This document shows, in pieces, positions 34,103 to 44,620 of a stretch of 64,000 nucleotides of DNA. The stretch lies in the NCBI RefSeq assembly GCF_002734215.1, contig NZ_NSEB01000011.1:248001-312000 (forward strand), written 5' to 3'. Position 1 is the first letter of the stretch. Each line of letters starts with the position of its first letter. The notes under the pieces were generated by a model. The model made no database searches and was not told where the DNA came from. It saw only the letters and a program-made list of their open reading frames with translations. Source of the stretch: Fredinandcohnia onubensis. GTDB taxonomy: Bacteria > Bacillota > Bacilli > Bacillales > Bacillaceae_L. The position numbers were made by a program, and so were the translations under genes.

Positions 34103-35976
34103 TATGCCTCAACCCCTTTCTTGTCATCATCATCCATTAAATCTGCTTTATGAATGTGGTAGCCATGATCATCGATAATTGAGCGTAATAGCATCGAACC
34201 AAATGTGATGATACCTCCAATGATCATTACTGGAACAGACCAGCTAACACCATCTGGATGGTGTAAGAACCCGAAAGCTGCAACAAATAGTCCTAAAGAA
34301 ATGATGAAAGGTAGGATTGAACTGTTTGGCATATGAATATCTCCAAGTGGTTCTGCTGGAGTCATCTCTTTCTTGCCTTGCATTTTTTCTACCCATAATG
34401 GATCTAATCCACGGACTAAAGGTAATTGCTTATAGTTATATTCTGGTGGTGGTGATGAAATAGCCCACTCTAGAGTACGGCCGTCTCCCCACGCATCAGC
34501 TGTTGCATTTTCACCTTTAATTGAGGTGATTACAATATTGTAAAGAAGAACAATTACACCTAATGCCATGCCAATAGCACCTATTGAACTGATTAAGTTT
34601 CCAAGTTCCCAACCATGATTTGGTAAGAATGTGAATACACGACGTGGCATTCCCATTAAACCAAGGAAATGTTGGATAAAGAATGTTAAATGGAAACCAA
34701 TTAAAAATAACCAGAAAGTTACTTTTCCAAGAGTATCGTTTAGCATTTTACCAAACATTTTTGGCCACCAGTAGTGAGTACCCGCGAATACCGCTAATAC
34801 AACTCCTCCAACAATAACATAGTGGAAGTGAGCAACTACGAAATAAGTATCATGATACTGGTAATCTGCAGGTGCAGAACCTAACATTACACCAGTTACC
34901 CCACCCATAATGAATGATGGAATAAATGCAACTGCATATAACATCGGTGTTGTAAATTTAATTGAACCGCCCCACATTGTGAAGAGCCAGTTAAAGATTT
35001 TAATACCGGTAGGTATAGCAATTGCCATTGTAGCAACCGCGAAAATCGCGTTCGCAATCGGTCCTAGACCAGTTGTAAACATGTGATGAGCCCACACCAT
35101 GAATCCTAAGAAACCAATTAATACTGTTGCGAATACCATTGAAGAGTATCCGAAAAGTCTTTTTCTAGAGAATGTTGCAAAAATCTCAGAGAAAATACCA
35201 AACGCTGGGAGAATTAAGATATAAACTTCTGGGTGACCGAAGATCCAGAATAAATGCTCCCAAATAATTGTGTTTCCACCCATTGATGGAACGAAAAACG
35301 CAGTACCAAAGATACGGTCAAACATCATTAATAACAACCCTACAGTTAATGGAGGGAATGCAAATAGTATTAATGCTGAAGCAACAAACGTAGTCCAAGT
35401 AAATAACGGCATACGCATATAAGTCATACCAGGTGCTCTCATTGTGATGATAGTTGCTAAGAAGTTAATACCACCAATTAAAGTACCGATACCTGAAATT
35501 TGAAGACCAAGTACATAGAAATCAATACCATGACCTTCGGAGTGTAATGCAAGCGAAGCATATGAAGTCCAACCTGCATCAGGTGCTCCACCCATAAACC
35601 AACTTAAGTTTAAGAATACTCCTCCAAAGAAGAATAACCAGAAACCTAACGCATTAACAAAAGGGAAAGCTACGTCACGTGCACCAATCTGAAGGGGCAT
35701 GACGGCATTCATAAATCCTAATAAAAGCGGCATGGCTGCCAAGAAAATCATTGTTGTACCATGCATTGTAATGATTTCATTGAAAAAACCAGCTGTTACA
35801 AAGTTATTATCTGGTACAGCAAGTTGAATACGAATAATAAGAGCTTCTATTCCTCCGAGAAGGAAGAAGAATCCACCTGCTATTATATAAAGTTTAGCAA
35901 TCTTTTTATGGTCAACGGTTGTTAAATAATCCCATAAAGTAGCGCCAAACCCTTTTTTCTGAGCTACAGTACTCAC
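34102..35976 (-). CDS. ctaD: cytochrome caa3 oxidase subunit I (CtaD)
   Basis: Catalytic subunit that reduces oxygen at the heme a3-CuB centre and pumps protons. The 624-residue product has about 14 helices: a COX1 core plus C-terminal extension. The heme a ligand region MHGTTMIFL, the HPEVY copper-B motif with its cross-linked Tyr, and HDTYFVVAHFHYV (heme a and a3 ligands) are present. The start is GTG after AAGGAGG. It is second in the ctaCDEF operon. Confidence 0.97.
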   Translation of the reverse strand: MSTVAQKKGFGATLWDYLTTVDHKKIAKLYIIAGGFFFLLGGIEALIIRIQLAVPDNNFVTAGFFNEIITMHGTTMIFLAAMPLLLGFMNAVMPLQIGARDVAFPFVNALGFWLFFFGGVFLNLSWFMGGAPDAGWTSYASLALHSEGHGIDFYVLGLQISGIGTLIGGINFLATIITMRAPGMTYMRMPLFTWTTFVASALILFAFPPLTVGLLLMMFDRIFGTAFFVPSMGGNTIIWEHLFWIFGHPEVYILILPAFGIFSEIFATFSRKRLFGYSSMVFATVLIGFLGFMVWAHHMFTTGLGPIANAIFAVATMAIAIPTGIKIFNWLFTMWGGSIKFTTPMLYAVAFIPSFIMGGVTGVMLGSAPADYQYHDTYFVVAHFHYVIVGGVVLAVFAGTHYWWPKMFGKMLNDTLGKVTFWLFLIGFHLTFFIQHFLGLMGMPRRVFTFLPNHGWELGNLISSIGAIGMALGVIVLLYNIVITSIKGENATADAWGDGRTLEWAISSPPPEYNYKQLPLVRGLDPLWVEKMQGKKEMTPAEPLGDIHMPNSSILPFIISLGLFVAAFGFLHHPDGVSWSVPVMIIGGIITFGSMLLRSIIDDHGYHIHKADLMDDDDKKGVEA

Positions 35977-36007
35977 AATGTGACCTCCTTATTCTAAATT
36001 TTGTACA

Positions 36008-37075
36008 TTAATCTTCGACACTAAGGCCCATTAGATATTCAGCTAAAGCATCTAAATCCTGGTCTGATAAACCTTTATTATCATAGGTTCCTGTCATGCT
36101 GTTACCCGGCTTAATTGATTCAGGATCCTTCAACCAATTTTTCAAGTTTTCTTTGTTGTATTCTAATTTACCAGCAATGCTAGAACGATCACCGAAGTTA
36201 GCTAAGCTTGGTGCAGTCGGACGCTTTTCACCTGGGTTGATTGCGTGACACGCGATACAGCCGTTTGCAGTAAATAATTCTTCCCCAGCTTTTGCAACAT
36301 CATTTGCAGGTACGTGTTCTACGTCCTTAGCAGCAACCATTTTGTCAATCCACTGATCATATTCAGCACGTGGAACTGGTTTTACTTTGAAATCCATTAA
36401 AGCATGTGAAGGACCACAAAGTTCAGCACACTTACCATATAATAAGCCGCCAGCCTCTTCTGTACTTTCAGAGTCAAACTCTAACCAGAATTTGTTTACG
36501 TTATCTGTATTAGTGTCTAATTTCCCACCCGCAGCTGGAATCCAGAATGAGTGCTTTACATCTGCTGCAATAAGGTTAAAATAAACTTTTTCATCCGTTG
36601 GAACAACTAACTCTTGGGCAGTTACAATACCATGACCTGGGTATTCAAATTCCCACCAATATAAATTTGCAGTAACATTTATTACTACCGCATCTTCATC
36701 TTGTTCCATCGCCTTTACATCTGCTAATTTAAATGTTGCAGATACGGTTGGTATTGCAAGAACCAAAAGCAAAAGTATTGGAATAGTAGTCCAAATAATT
36801 TCTAAAGTGTGATTTCCTTCGACTTGCTTAGGAATCTTGTTTTCGTCACCTTTTTTACGTCTGAATTTTACTAAGGCAATAACGAAGATAATTGTAACTA
36901 CTGCAATAACGATGACCATGATCAATGTAGCTAAGATCATTAAATCGTACTGCATTTTCGCAACTTCCCCTGCTGGGGTAAGTGCAGAAACGAATGGTTC
37001 CCCACACCCTGCTAACAGCAGCGCCATGAAACTAAACAGTGTGAACAAGCGCACTTTTGGTAGCCATTTTTTCAT
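36008..37075 (-). CDS. ctaC: cytochrome caa3 oxidase subunit II with fused cytochrome c (CtaC)
   Basis: 355-residue lipoprotein subunit that receives electrons. Order: signal peptide with lipobox LLAGC (Cys24), two membrane helices (about 42-68 and 93-113), the CuA cupredoxin domain with His175 and CAELCGPSHALM (Cys216, Cys220, His224, Met227), and a C-terminal cytochrome c domain with the heme motif CIACH at 273-277. The fused cytochrome c makes this a caa3 rather than an aa3 oxidase. First gene of the operon; AAAGAGGGG precedes it. Confidence 0.97.
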   Translation of the reverse strand: MKKWLPKVRLFTLFSFMALLLAGCGEPFVSALTPAGEVAKMQYDLMILATLIMVIVIAVVTIIFVIALVKFRRKKGDENKIPKQVEGNHTLEIIWTTIPILLLLVLAIPTVSATFKLADVKAMEQDEDAVVINVTANLYWWEFEYPGHGIVTAQELVVPTDEKVYFNLIAADVKHSFWIPAAGGKLDTNTDNVNKFWLEFDSESTEEAGGLLYGKCAELCGPSHALMDFKVKPVPRAEYDQWIDKMVAAKDVEHVPANDVAKAGEELFTANGCIACHAINPGEKRPTAPSLANFGDRSSIAGKLEYNKENLKNWLKDPESIKPGNSMTGTYDNKGLSDQDLDALAEYLMGLSVED

Positions 37076-37183
37076 AGCTTAATCAAACCCCTCTTTCAAG
37101 AATATTTTGCTACTATCTTTATTGATAAAGATATTAAATCCTTCTACTTTATTTAGAAGAATTATTTATATTTTGAAACCCAC

Positions 37184-38125
37184 TTACACTAACGTAACGA
37201 TGATCATAGTTACAAACATAATCGTTAAGTAGTTAAGCGAGTAAACAAACATCTGTTTTGCCCATTTGATATCATCTTTCTTTTTAAAACCACTAATACC
37301 GAGGACTAGCCATCCGATATTTAGGAGGGTTGCAATGATTACAAATAGGCCGCCTAAAGAAAACATATAAAAAGGAAGTGGAAGCAAGCAAAGAACCCAA
37401 ATCATGATTTGCCTCTTTGTCATTGCAAATCCGTGAACAACTGGCAACATCGGAACTCCTGCTGCACGGTATTCTTCAACTCGTCTCATCGCAAGAGCTA
37501 AAAAGTGAGGCGGTTGCCAGATAAACATAATAAAAAACAAAAGCCACGCTAGAACGTGTAAGTCTGGGTCAATCGCTGCCCACCCAATAAGAGGAGGTAC
37601 AGCCCCAGATATACTTCCGATTACGGTATTAATTGTATATCTGCGTTTTGACCACATTGTATATAAAACGATATAAGAGAAAACTCCAATTAATCCAATC
37701 ACTGCAGCAGTAACTGTAGTGAGAAGTAGAAATCCAGTTCCTATTAGTATGAGTATTAATCCCAATACTAAAACATGTTTAGGATTAATTCTACCGGTTA
37801 CAGTTGGACGTACTTTTGTACGTTCCATCACATGATCAATATCTCGATCATAATAATTATTCACCGCACAGGAACCACCTATAACCAATGCAGAACCGAC
37901 TAGCGCATATATAACGATATCGATTTCCTGCAAAAAGCTTCGGCCCGTAAAGAACAAGGCAAGCCATACACCCGTAAAGGCGGTTATTAGATTGGAATTG
38001 ACAATCCCAATTTTTATGATTGCTAGGAAATCTTTATAGGCAGTGGTTCGATATTCCTGATCACGATTTTTTTCATTCTGTATTTTTTCATCTGCACTAA
38101 GTACAGATCTTGTCGTCGTCATCAT
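37184..38125 (-). CDS. ctaB: protoheme IX farnesyltransferase (heme O synthase)
   Basis: UbiA-family prenyltransferase that adds a hydroxyethylfarnesyl chain to heme B to give heme O. The 313-residue protein has about nine membrane helices and the prenyl diphosphate-binding motif [15 protein letters not shown] near residues 88-102. It works with the divergent ctaA to supply heme A to the oxidase encoded downstream. GGAGGCTTC precedes ATG-ATG; either may be used. Confidence 0.95.
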   Translation of the reverse strand: MMTTTRSVLSADEKIQNEKNRDQEYRTTAYKDFLAIIKIGIVNSNLITAFTGVWLALFFTGRSFLQEIDIVIYALVGSALVIGGSCAVNNYYDRDIDHVMERTKVRPTVTGRINPKHVLVLGLILILIGTGFLLLTTVTAAVIGLIGVFSYIVLYTMWSKRRYTINTVIGSISGAVPPLIGWAAIDPDLHVLAWLLFFIMFIWQPPHFLALAMRRVEEYRAAGVPMLPVVHGFAMTKRQIMIWVLCLLPLPFYMFSLGGLFVIIATLLNIGWLVLGISGFKKKDDIKWAKQMFVYSLNYLTIMFVTMIIVTLV

Positions 38126-38246
38126 GAAGCCTCCTTATTTTATTAACGATACTTTCAAACATTGCTTACAGCAATCTCATCAGCCTCATTTTTTTCAATT
38201 AATGTAATACCATCATTCTGCACTATCTTCAATCTTAAAAAACGCA

Positions 38247-38270
38247 ATTATAAAAATAAAGCGTTTTCGA
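38247..38270 (-). promoter_or_regulatory. possible ctaB -10 box with adjacent degenerate cre
   Basis: On the minus strand TATAAT (38252-38247) lies just downstream of TCGAAAACGCTTTAT (38270-38256), which has two mismatches to the cre consensus. The B. subtilis cta operon is repressed through CcpA, which makes the site plausible but unproven. Confidence 0.35.
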
Positions 38271-38388
38271 GATGTAAGGTATGTATAAAAAGTACAAGTT
38301 ATATGTTATCTAGTTTATTATGTTGTAGATATTATAAATTATATTAAAAAATACCCTTTCTGTATATTAAATCACATTTTTTAGTTTT

Positions 38389-38430
38389 TTTGTGAACATT
38401 TCGTTAATAATTTATGACTTTTTTGTGACC
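38389..38430 (+). promoter_or_regulatory. two ResD-like boxes in the ctaA-ctaB interval
   Basis: TTTGTGAAC at 38389-38397 and TTTGTGACC at 38422-38430 resemble the ResD box TTTGTGAAT and are 33 bp apart, about three helical turns. ResDE activates ctaA and ctaB in B. subtilis. The rest of this 655-base gap (38126-38780) is very AT-rich with no supportable gene. Confidence 0.4.
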
Positions 38431-38654
38431 TTTAAATGACCGCAAAACCGCTATTTAAACACTATTATCACTATATTAATAGTGTTAATCCCTTCTTTAC
38501 AGGTACTTGTCGAATTTTAAAACAATTCCCCTATCTATTTCTAGCAAACTCCTTCATATTTTTCAACCTTTTTTACTACAATAATAAATTTTTTTCAATT
38601 TCATGTGGGTTGTAAACAAATCGTAAATTGTGTAATATCGATAAGAGTGTTCCT

Positions 38655-38683
38655 TTGAAATTTATCTATTCTTTAGGTATGAT
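38655..38683 (+). promoter_or_regulatory. sigma-A promoter of ctaA
   Basis: TTGAAA (38655-38660) and TATGAT (38678-38683) with a 17-base spacer, about 100 bases upstream of the ctaA start codon. Confidence 0.65.
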
Positions 38684-38780
38684 ATATATCGAAAAATAAA
38701 GGTAGAATTTAGGGATATCTGCGAAGTAAAGTTAAATACTAGACCATGTTATAGTTTTATAAAAGTAAGAAGGTGATTTT

Positions 38781-39758
38781 TTGAGCCGTTCATTAAAATG
38801 GTTATCGGTTTTAACAACGATCGGTATGCTATTTGTATTAATCGGTGGTGCGCTTGTAACGAAAACAGAATCAGGAGCTGGTTGTGGAGATTCATGGCCT
38901 TTATGTCATGGACAGTTAATCCCTGAAGAAATAACGTTTGAATTAGTCATTGAACTAAGCCATAGGGTTGTTTCTGGAGTTGTGGGGATATTAGTATTAG
39001 CTTTATCTATTTGGGCTTGGAAAGCAATCGGTCACATCAGAGAAACGAAATTTTTAGCATTTATATCCTTCTTTTTCTTAGTGTTACAAGGACTGATTGG
39101 TGCTGCAGCAGTTATGTGGGGACAATCTGATATTGTACTGGCCCTTCATTTCGGAATTTCGCTGATTTCCTTTGCTTCGGTACTATTGTTGACGTTGCTT
39201 ATTTTCGAGATTGATAAAAAGTTTGATGCTGACTCACTTGTGATTGACGAAAAACTACGAACTCAATTTTACGCCATAACTATTTACAGTTTAGTTGTTG
39301 TATATACTGGTGCACTCGTGAGACATATCGGCGCTTCTCTTGCTTGTCCCGATTGGCCTGTGTGTACTTACAATAATATCGGCCTCCCCACTCAGATTCA
39401 TGAATGGGTTCAAATGGGGCACCGAGCATTAGCCGGTATATTATTCATTTGGGTATTGTCCCTTTTTATCCGCATTTACAAGCACTATAAGCACGAAAAA
39501 GTTCTTTATCGCGGCTGGATGATTGCTCTGGGTTTAGTGTCGATTCAAGTTGCTTCAGGCGCCGTCATTATTTTTTCCAGACTAAATCTATTTATTTCTC
39601 TAGCACACGCTTTATTTATTGCTTGTTTATTTGGAGTTTTTAGTTACTTTATTCTATTATCTTCAAGAAGCAAGAAAAATGAGATGGCACTGCGAACAGC
39701 TGCTGAAAATTCGAATGAAGAGTCTGTAAATGCAAATCAAACAATTACAGTTCAATAA
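38781..39758 (+). CDS. ctaA: heme A synthase
   Basis: Oxidises the C8 methyl of heme O to a formyl group, giving heme A. The 325-residue membrane protein has eight predicted helices in two similar halves; conserved His residues occur in [23 protein letters not shown] and LAHALF. A cysteine pair in the first outer loop (CGDSWPLC) and another in the second (CPDWPVC) are typical of the Bacillus type. The start is TTG at 38781 after AAGGTGATT. It is divergent from ctaB, as in B. subtilis. Confidence 0.95.
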   Translation: MSRSLKWLSVLTTIGMLFVLIGGALVTKTESGAGCGDSWPLCHGQLIPEEITFELVIELSHRVVSGVVGILVLALSIWAWKAIGHIRETKFLAFISFFFLVLQGLIGAAAVMWGQSDIVLALHFGISLISFASVLLLTLLIFEIDKKFDADSLVIDEKLRTQFYAITIYSLVVVYTGALVRHIGASLACPDWPVCTYNNIGLPTQIHEWVQMGHRALAGILFIWVLSLFIRIYKHYKHEKVLYRGWMIALGLVSIQVASGAVIIFSRLNLFISLAHALFIACLFGVFSYFILLSSRSKKNEMALRTAAENSNEESVNANQTITVQ

Positions 39759-39764
39759 GTCAAA

Positions 39765-39795
39765 AAATCCGAGGAGGCTCTCCTCGGATTTTTTT
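39765..39795 (+). terminator. terminator of ctaA
   Basis: AAATCCGAGGA and TCCTCGGATTTTTTT pair around a short loop directly after the ctaA stop codon. Confidence 0.85.
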
Positions 39796-39802
39796 GCATA
39801 AC

Positions 39803-39830
39803 AAAGCCCCAAATTAAACTTTGGGGCTTT
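39803..39830 (-). terminator. terminator of pycA
   Basis: AAAGCCCCAAA and TTTGGGGCTTT form an 11-bp stem with a six-base loop, seven bases after the pycA stop on the minus strand. Confidence 0.75.
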
Positions 39831-39836
39831 CTATGA

Positions 39837-42800
39837 TTATTTTGTAAGTTCAAGTAAGAGATCGCCTGTTTGAATAGCTTCACCGTTTGCAACGTGAATA
39901 TCCTTCACTATTCCAGTGTAAGGTGCTTGTACAGTAGTTTCCATCTTCATGGCTTCTGTAATCATGAGATGGTCCCCTTTATTCACCTTGTCACCTTTTT
40001 CTACTAATACTTTTATCACGGTACCTGGCATTGTTGCACCAATATGGTTTTCGTTATCGCGATCAGCTTTTAGCTTTGCAACAACTGTTGATTTAATATT
40101 TGTATCTTTAACGATTACTTCACGAGGCTGACCATTCAATTCGAAATAGATAACCCTTGTACCATCTGGTTGAGCTTGACCTACTGAAACAAGTTTAACA
40201 ATTAATGTCTTTCCTTGTTCAATTTCAACTTCAATTTCTTCTCCAAGTCTCATTCCATAAAAGAAAGTTGGTGTATCTAACATTGAAATATCGCCAAATT
40301 GCTCAAACATCTTTTGATAATCCATGAATACCTTTGGATACAACGCGTAAGAGATCATCTCTTTATTCGTTACATCGCGGTGTAAGCTATGTGTTAAAGT
40401 ATCTTTTATCTCGCTAAAATTAACAGACTCTAGTAATTCTCCAGGGCGAACTGTAATTGGTTCGCGTCCTTTAAGGATAATTCGTTGAAGTTCCTTAGGG
40501 AAACCACCATGCGGTTGACCTAAAAATCCTTCAAAGAGTTCAACTACTGAATCAGGGAAATCTAGTGTTTCTCCTCTTTCATAAATATCATCTTCAGTCA
40601 GATTGTTTTGAACCATGTATAGCGCCATATCTCCAACTACTTTTGAAGAAGGGGTTACTTTCACAATGTCACCAAACATATCATTTACACGGCGATACAT
40701 TTCTTTAACCTCTTCCCATCTTGTACCGAGGCCAACTCCCTTCGCTTGTTGTTGAAGGTTACTATACTGTCCACCTGGCATTTCATGCTGATAGATTTCA
40801 GTATGTGGCGACGTCATCCCACTTTCAAAATCGTGATAATATTTACGAGCACCTTCCCAGTAACGAGCTATCTCTTCATATGCTGTTACAGAAAGTTCAG
40901 GTTTTCTTTCTGTACCTTCTAATGCATATAATAATGAGTTTGCACTTGGTTGAGACGTAAGACCTGCCATTGAACTCACTGCTACGTCAACAATATCAAC
41001 ACCAGCTTCAATCGCTTTTGCATACGTAAAGAGTCCATTACCACTAGTATCATGTGTGTGTAAATGAATAGGAATTGAAACTGTTTCCTTCAATGCTGAG
41101 ATTAAAGTATAAGCCGCTTGTGGCTTAAGTAAGCCTGCCATATCCTTAATTCCTAGCATATGTGCACCTGATTTCTCAAGCTCCTTAGCTAAGTCTTTGT
41201 AATATTGTAAATCATATTTTGAACGTGTTGGATCTGTTATGTCACCTGTGTAACAAATCGCTGCTTCTGCAATTTTTCCATTGTTACGAACAGAATCGAT
41301 AGCAAGTGTCATACCTTTAACCCAGTTCAAGCTGTCAAATATACGGAATACATCGATTCCTGATTCCGCTGATTCTTTTACGAATTCACGAATTAGATTA
41401 TCAGGGTAGTTTTTGTAACCAACCGCATTTGATGCACGAAGCAACATTTGGAATAAAATATTTGGTGCTTGTTTGCGTAATGTTGCAAGTCGATCCCATG
41501 GCTCTTCATTTAAGAAGCGGTACGCAACATCAAATGTTGCCCCACCCCACATCTCGAGTGAGAATAATTCTGGTAATAATCTTGCAGTTGGGTCTGCAAT
41601 ATGCTTAATATCATTTGTCCTAAATCTAGTTGCAAGTAGTGATTGGTGAGCATCACGGAATGTTGTATCAGTGAAGAGAACTTGTTTTTGTTCTTTTACC
41701 CAATTCACTACGCCTTCTGGACCATGTTGATCTAGAATTTGTTTGGTTCCTGAAGGTACTGGTTCATTATGTTTTACTTTTGGTAAAAACGGCTTATCAA
41801 ACACGGGCTTTCTCTTCTTTTCGACGCCAGGGAAACCGTTGACAGTTACATTTCCGATATAGGAAAGCATTTTTGTACCACGGTCCTTTGGTTTAGGAAA
41901 GATAAATAGCTCAGGTGAAGAATCAATAAAGGATGTATCGTACTCTCCTGATAGGAATTTTTCATGTTTAACAACGTTTTCTAAGAACGGGATATTGGTT
42001 TTAATTCCACGGATTCTGAATTCCTTCAAGTTTCTGACCATTTTGGATGCAGCTTGTTCAAAAGTTAAGGCCTGAGTAGATAACTTAACTAATAATGAAT
42101 CATAATATGGTGTGATAACTGCACCTTGGAATCCATTTCCTGCATCAAGACGAACACCAAATCCGCCACCACTTCGATAAGCACTAATTTTACCTGTGTC
42201 AGGCATAAAGTTATTTAAAGGATCTTCTGTTGTAACACGGGATTGAATTGCATACCCATGGGTTTTGATATCTTCTTGTGCCGGAATGCCAATCGCATTA
42301 CTATGTATCGAATGACCTTCAGCAACTTGGATTTGTGTTTGTACAATATCAATTCCTGTAATCATTTCTGTAATTGTATGTTCAACCTGTACGCGTGGGT
42401 TTACTTCAATAAAGTAAAACTCACCTTTCGCAACTAAGAATTCAACAGTTCCAGCATTCAAATACTGTACATTTTTCATTAATTTGACAGCAGCGTCACA
42501 AATGTCTTGGCGTAATTTTTCTGATAACGATACACTTGGTGCTACTTCAACAACTTTTTGGTGGCGTCGTTGAACAGAGCAATCGCGTTCATATAGATGA
42601 ACAATATTACCTTGACTGTCACCGATAATTTGGACTTCAATGTGCTTTGGATTTTCAATGAGCTTTTCGATATATACTTCATCATTACCAAATGCAGCCT
42701 TAGCTTCTGATTTAGCACGTTCGTATGACTCTTTTAATCCAGCCTTACTTCGGACAATCCGCATTCCACGTCCGCCACCACCAAGAGATGCTTTGATAAT

Positions 42801-43277
42801 GACTGGATAACCGTGTTCTTCTCCAAATCGTACAGCCTCTTCTAAATTTTTCAATGGGCCATCACTACCAGGAATAACCGGGATCTCCGCTTTTTCCGCT
42901 TGATGTCTAGCTTTAACCTTGTCTCCAAACATATCTAAATGAGAGGATTTTGGTCCTATGAAAATAATATTCTCTTCTTCACATCTTCTTGCAAAATCAA
43001 TATTCTCAGATAAGAATCCATAACCTGGATGAATTGCATCTACATCATTTTCTTTTGCGATTTCAATAATTCCTTCAATATCCAAATATGCATCAATTGG
43101 TTTTTTTCCTTCACCAACTAAATAAGCCTCATCAGCTTTATAACGATGGTATGAGCCTGCATCTTCCTTGGAATATATTGCAACTGTACGAATATGCAAC
43201 TCCGTACAAGCCCTAAATACACGTATTGCGATTTCTCCACGATTGGCAACTAGTACCTTCTTGATGCGTTTCTCCAT
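39837..43277 (-). CDS. pycA: pyruvate carboxylase
   Basis: Biotin enzyme that makes oxaloacetate from pyruvate, bicarbonate and ATP to replenish the TCA cycle. All domains are in one 1146-residue chain: biotin carboxylase (about 1-455, with KASLGGGGRGM and EVNPRVQVEHTITE), carboxyltransferase (about 530-800, beginning LFTDTTFRDAHQSLLATR), the allosteric/PC tetramerisation region, and a C-terminal biotinyl domain with EAMKM and biotin-lysine 1111. AAAGGAGG precedes the ATG. It lies between ftsW and ctaA, as in B. subtilis. Confidence 0.97.
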   Translation of the reverse strand: MEKRIKKVLVANRGEIAIRVFRACTELHIRTVAIYSKEDAGSYHRYKADEAYLVGEGKKPIDAYLDIEGIIEIAKENDVDAIHPGYGFLSENIDFARRCEEENIIFIGPKSSHLDMFGDKVKARHQAEKAEIPVIPGSDGPLKNLEEAVRFGEEHGYPVIIKASLGGGGRGMRIVRSKAGLKESYERAKSEAKAAFGNDEVYIEKLIENPKHIEVQIIGDSQGNIVHLYERDCSVQRRHQKVVEVAPSVSLSEKLRQDICDAAVKLMKNVQYLNAGTVEFLVAKGEFYFIEVNPRVQVEHTITEMITGIDIVQTQIQVAEGHSIHSNAIGIPAQEDIKTHGYAIQSRVTTEDPLNNFMPDTGKISAYRSGGGFGVRLDAGNGFQGAVITPYYDSLLVKLSTQALTFEQAASKMVRNLKEFRIRGIKTNIPFLENVVKHEKFLSGEYDTSFIDSSPELFIFPKPKDRGTKMLSYIGNVTVNGFPGVEKKRKPVFDKPFLPKVKHNEPVPSGTKQILDQHGPEGVVNWVKEQKQVLFTDTTFRDAHQSLLATRFRTNDIKHIADPTARLLPELFSLEMWGGATFDVAYRFLNEEPWDRLATLRKQAPNILFQMLLRASNAVGYKNYPDNLIREFVKESAESGIDVFRIFDSLNWVKGMTLAIDSVRNNGKIAEAAICYTGDITDPTRSKYDLQYYKDLAKELEKSGAHMLGIKDMAGLLKPQAAYTLISALKETVSIPIHLHTHDTSGNGLFTYAKAIEAGVDIVDVAVSSMAGLTSQPSANSLLYALEGTERKPELSVTAYEEIARYWEGARKYYHDFESGMTSPHTEIYQHEMPGGQYSNLQQQAKGVGLGTRWEEVKEMYRRVNDMFGDIVKVTPSSKVVGDMALYMVQNNLTEDDIYERGETLDFPDSVVELFEGFLGQPHGGFPKELQRIILKGREPITVRPGELLESVNFSEIKDTLTHSLHRDVTNKEMISYALYPKVFMDYQKMFEQFGDISMLDTPTFFYGMRLGEEIEVEIEQGKTLIVKLVSVGQAQPDGTRVIYFELNGQPREVIVKDTNIKSTVVAKLKADRDNENHIGATMPGTVIKVLVEKGDKVNKGDHLMITEAMKMETTVQAPYTGIVKDIHVANGEAIQTGDLLLELTK

Positions 43278-43331
43278 ATAAATCCTCCTTTAAATAAGAA
43301 CGTTAATTTATCATCAACATATAGATAATAG

Positions 43332-44549
43332 TTATCTATAAGAGACATAGTTTTTTTGATAAGTACGAGCTGGTTGATTTTGTGGTTTCTTTTCTTTTGT
43401 ACTATACATAGAATGATAGTTTGTAAACATCGAAACATTGATTAGAATTCCCATAGATGCCATTAATAACAATAACGATGATCCACCATAACTAATAAAT
43501 GGCAATGTAACACCCGTGATTGGAATAAGGCCCGTCAAACCACCTAAATTGATAAAAGTTTGAATGGCAACCATGGATGATATACCGACTGCTAGTAAAC
43601 TGCCAAATGGGTCAGTACATTTTCTAGCAATTTGGAATCCTCGAAAAACAATATATGCTAACAATATTAATACAAATAAGACTCCAAATAAACCTAATTC
43701 TTCTGCAATAACTGCCATAATGAAATCGGTATGTGCTTCAGGAAGGTAATTAAACTTTTGAATACTTTGTCCAAGGCCAAGGCCTTTCCAACCACCAGCT
43801 CCTAAAGCAATGTAAGAGTTAACTAATTGATGTCCATCATCTTCCGCTTCCCCAAATGGGTCTAAAAATCCGACAAACCGACCAATTCTTTCTTGAGAAA
43901 AAATCTCATCTGATAGAAAGAAAATAACCGGTGATAAAAGTACAGCGGTTATGAGACCTAGCAACAATAATTTCCCTAAGCTTCTAATGCCCATCCCTGA
44001 ACATACGATAACAGTTAAGGCAATTAATCCAATAATAAATGCTGTACCGTAGTCGGGCTGAATGGCAACTGTAATACAAATAAATAGAGTGAATATGATA
44101 GGTGGCATGACAGCCTTATCAAATTGATCGATATAGGATTGTTTTTTAGAATAGACTGCAGCAAGATAAATAATAACACTTAGCTTTGTAAACTCGGAGG
44201 GCTGAATTCCTCTTGCACCGACCATGATCCAGCTTTGGGCATTATTGGCTGTATGTCCAACGACAAATACCAATAAAAGCATTGCAACTGAACCTAGGAC
44301 AATTAAAAGAAGAATTTTTTTTGTAGCATATAGTTTATAAGGTAAAATCATGGTTACGAAAAATGCAACTGCACCTACTAGTAAGGCCATCCTTTGTCTA
44401 TCAAAAAAGAATGATGGGTTTTCTCCAAACTTAGGTGCTGAGGCAATGACCATGCTTGCACTATAGACCATGACTAGTCCAAAAGAACATAAAAGAAAAA
44501 CAGCAAGTACTAAAGTATAATCATATGATTTTAAAATTTTCTTAAGCAT
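43332..44549 (-). CDS. ftsW: SEDS-family peptidoglycan polymerase FtsW
   Basis: Divisome glycosyltransferase that polymerises lipid II and partners PBP2B. The 405-residue protein has about ten membrane helices; SEDS signatures include PDYGTAFIIGLIALTVI, the large outer loop containing RIGRFVGFLDPFGEAEDDGHQL with the conserved Asp, and PEAHTDFIMAVIAEELGL. It corresponds to ylaO. Rod shape (RodA) and sporulation (SpoVE) paralogues are similar, but the position next to pycA identifies FtsW. A perfect palindrome stands upstream. Confidence 0.93.
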   Translation of the reverse strand: MLKKILKSYDYTLVLAVFLLCSFGLVMVYSASMVIASAPKFGENPSFFFDRQRMALLVGAVAFFVTMILPYKLYATKKILLLIVLGSVAMLLLVFVVGHTANNAQSWIMVGARGIQPSEFTKLSVIIYLAAVYSKKQSYIDQFDKAVMPPIIFTLFICITVAIQPDYGTAFIIGLIALTVIVCSGMGIRSLGKLLLLGLITAVLLSPVIFFLSDEIFSQERIGRFVGFLDPFGEAEDDGHQLVNSYIALGAGGWKGLGLGQSIQKFNYLPEAHTDFIMAVIAEELGLFGVLFVLILLAYIVFRGFQIARKCTDPFGSLLAVGISSMVAIQTFINLGGLTGLIPITGVTLPFISYGGSSLLLLMASMGILINVSMFTNYHSMYSTKEKKPQNQPARTYQKNYVSYR

Positions 44550-44596
44550 TGGGCATCTTCCTCTAAATACAAGGTATAATTATTTATTGTACTATA

Positions 44597-44620
44597 TTTT
44601 TGCAATATATATTGCAAAAA
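44597..44620. promoter_or_regulatory. 24-bp perfect palindrome upstream of ftsW
   Basis: TTTTTGCAATAT followed at once by ATATTGCAAAAA, with no loop, 48 to 71 bases before the ftsW start codon. A zero-loop palindrome is more like a dimer operator than a terminator. No known binding-site consensus is recognised. Confidence 0.5.

Noticed and set aside
38162-38347. 61-codon plus-strand open frame before ctaA
   Set aside because: Low-complexity AT-rich translation, no ribosome site, overlaps the probable ctaB promoter region.
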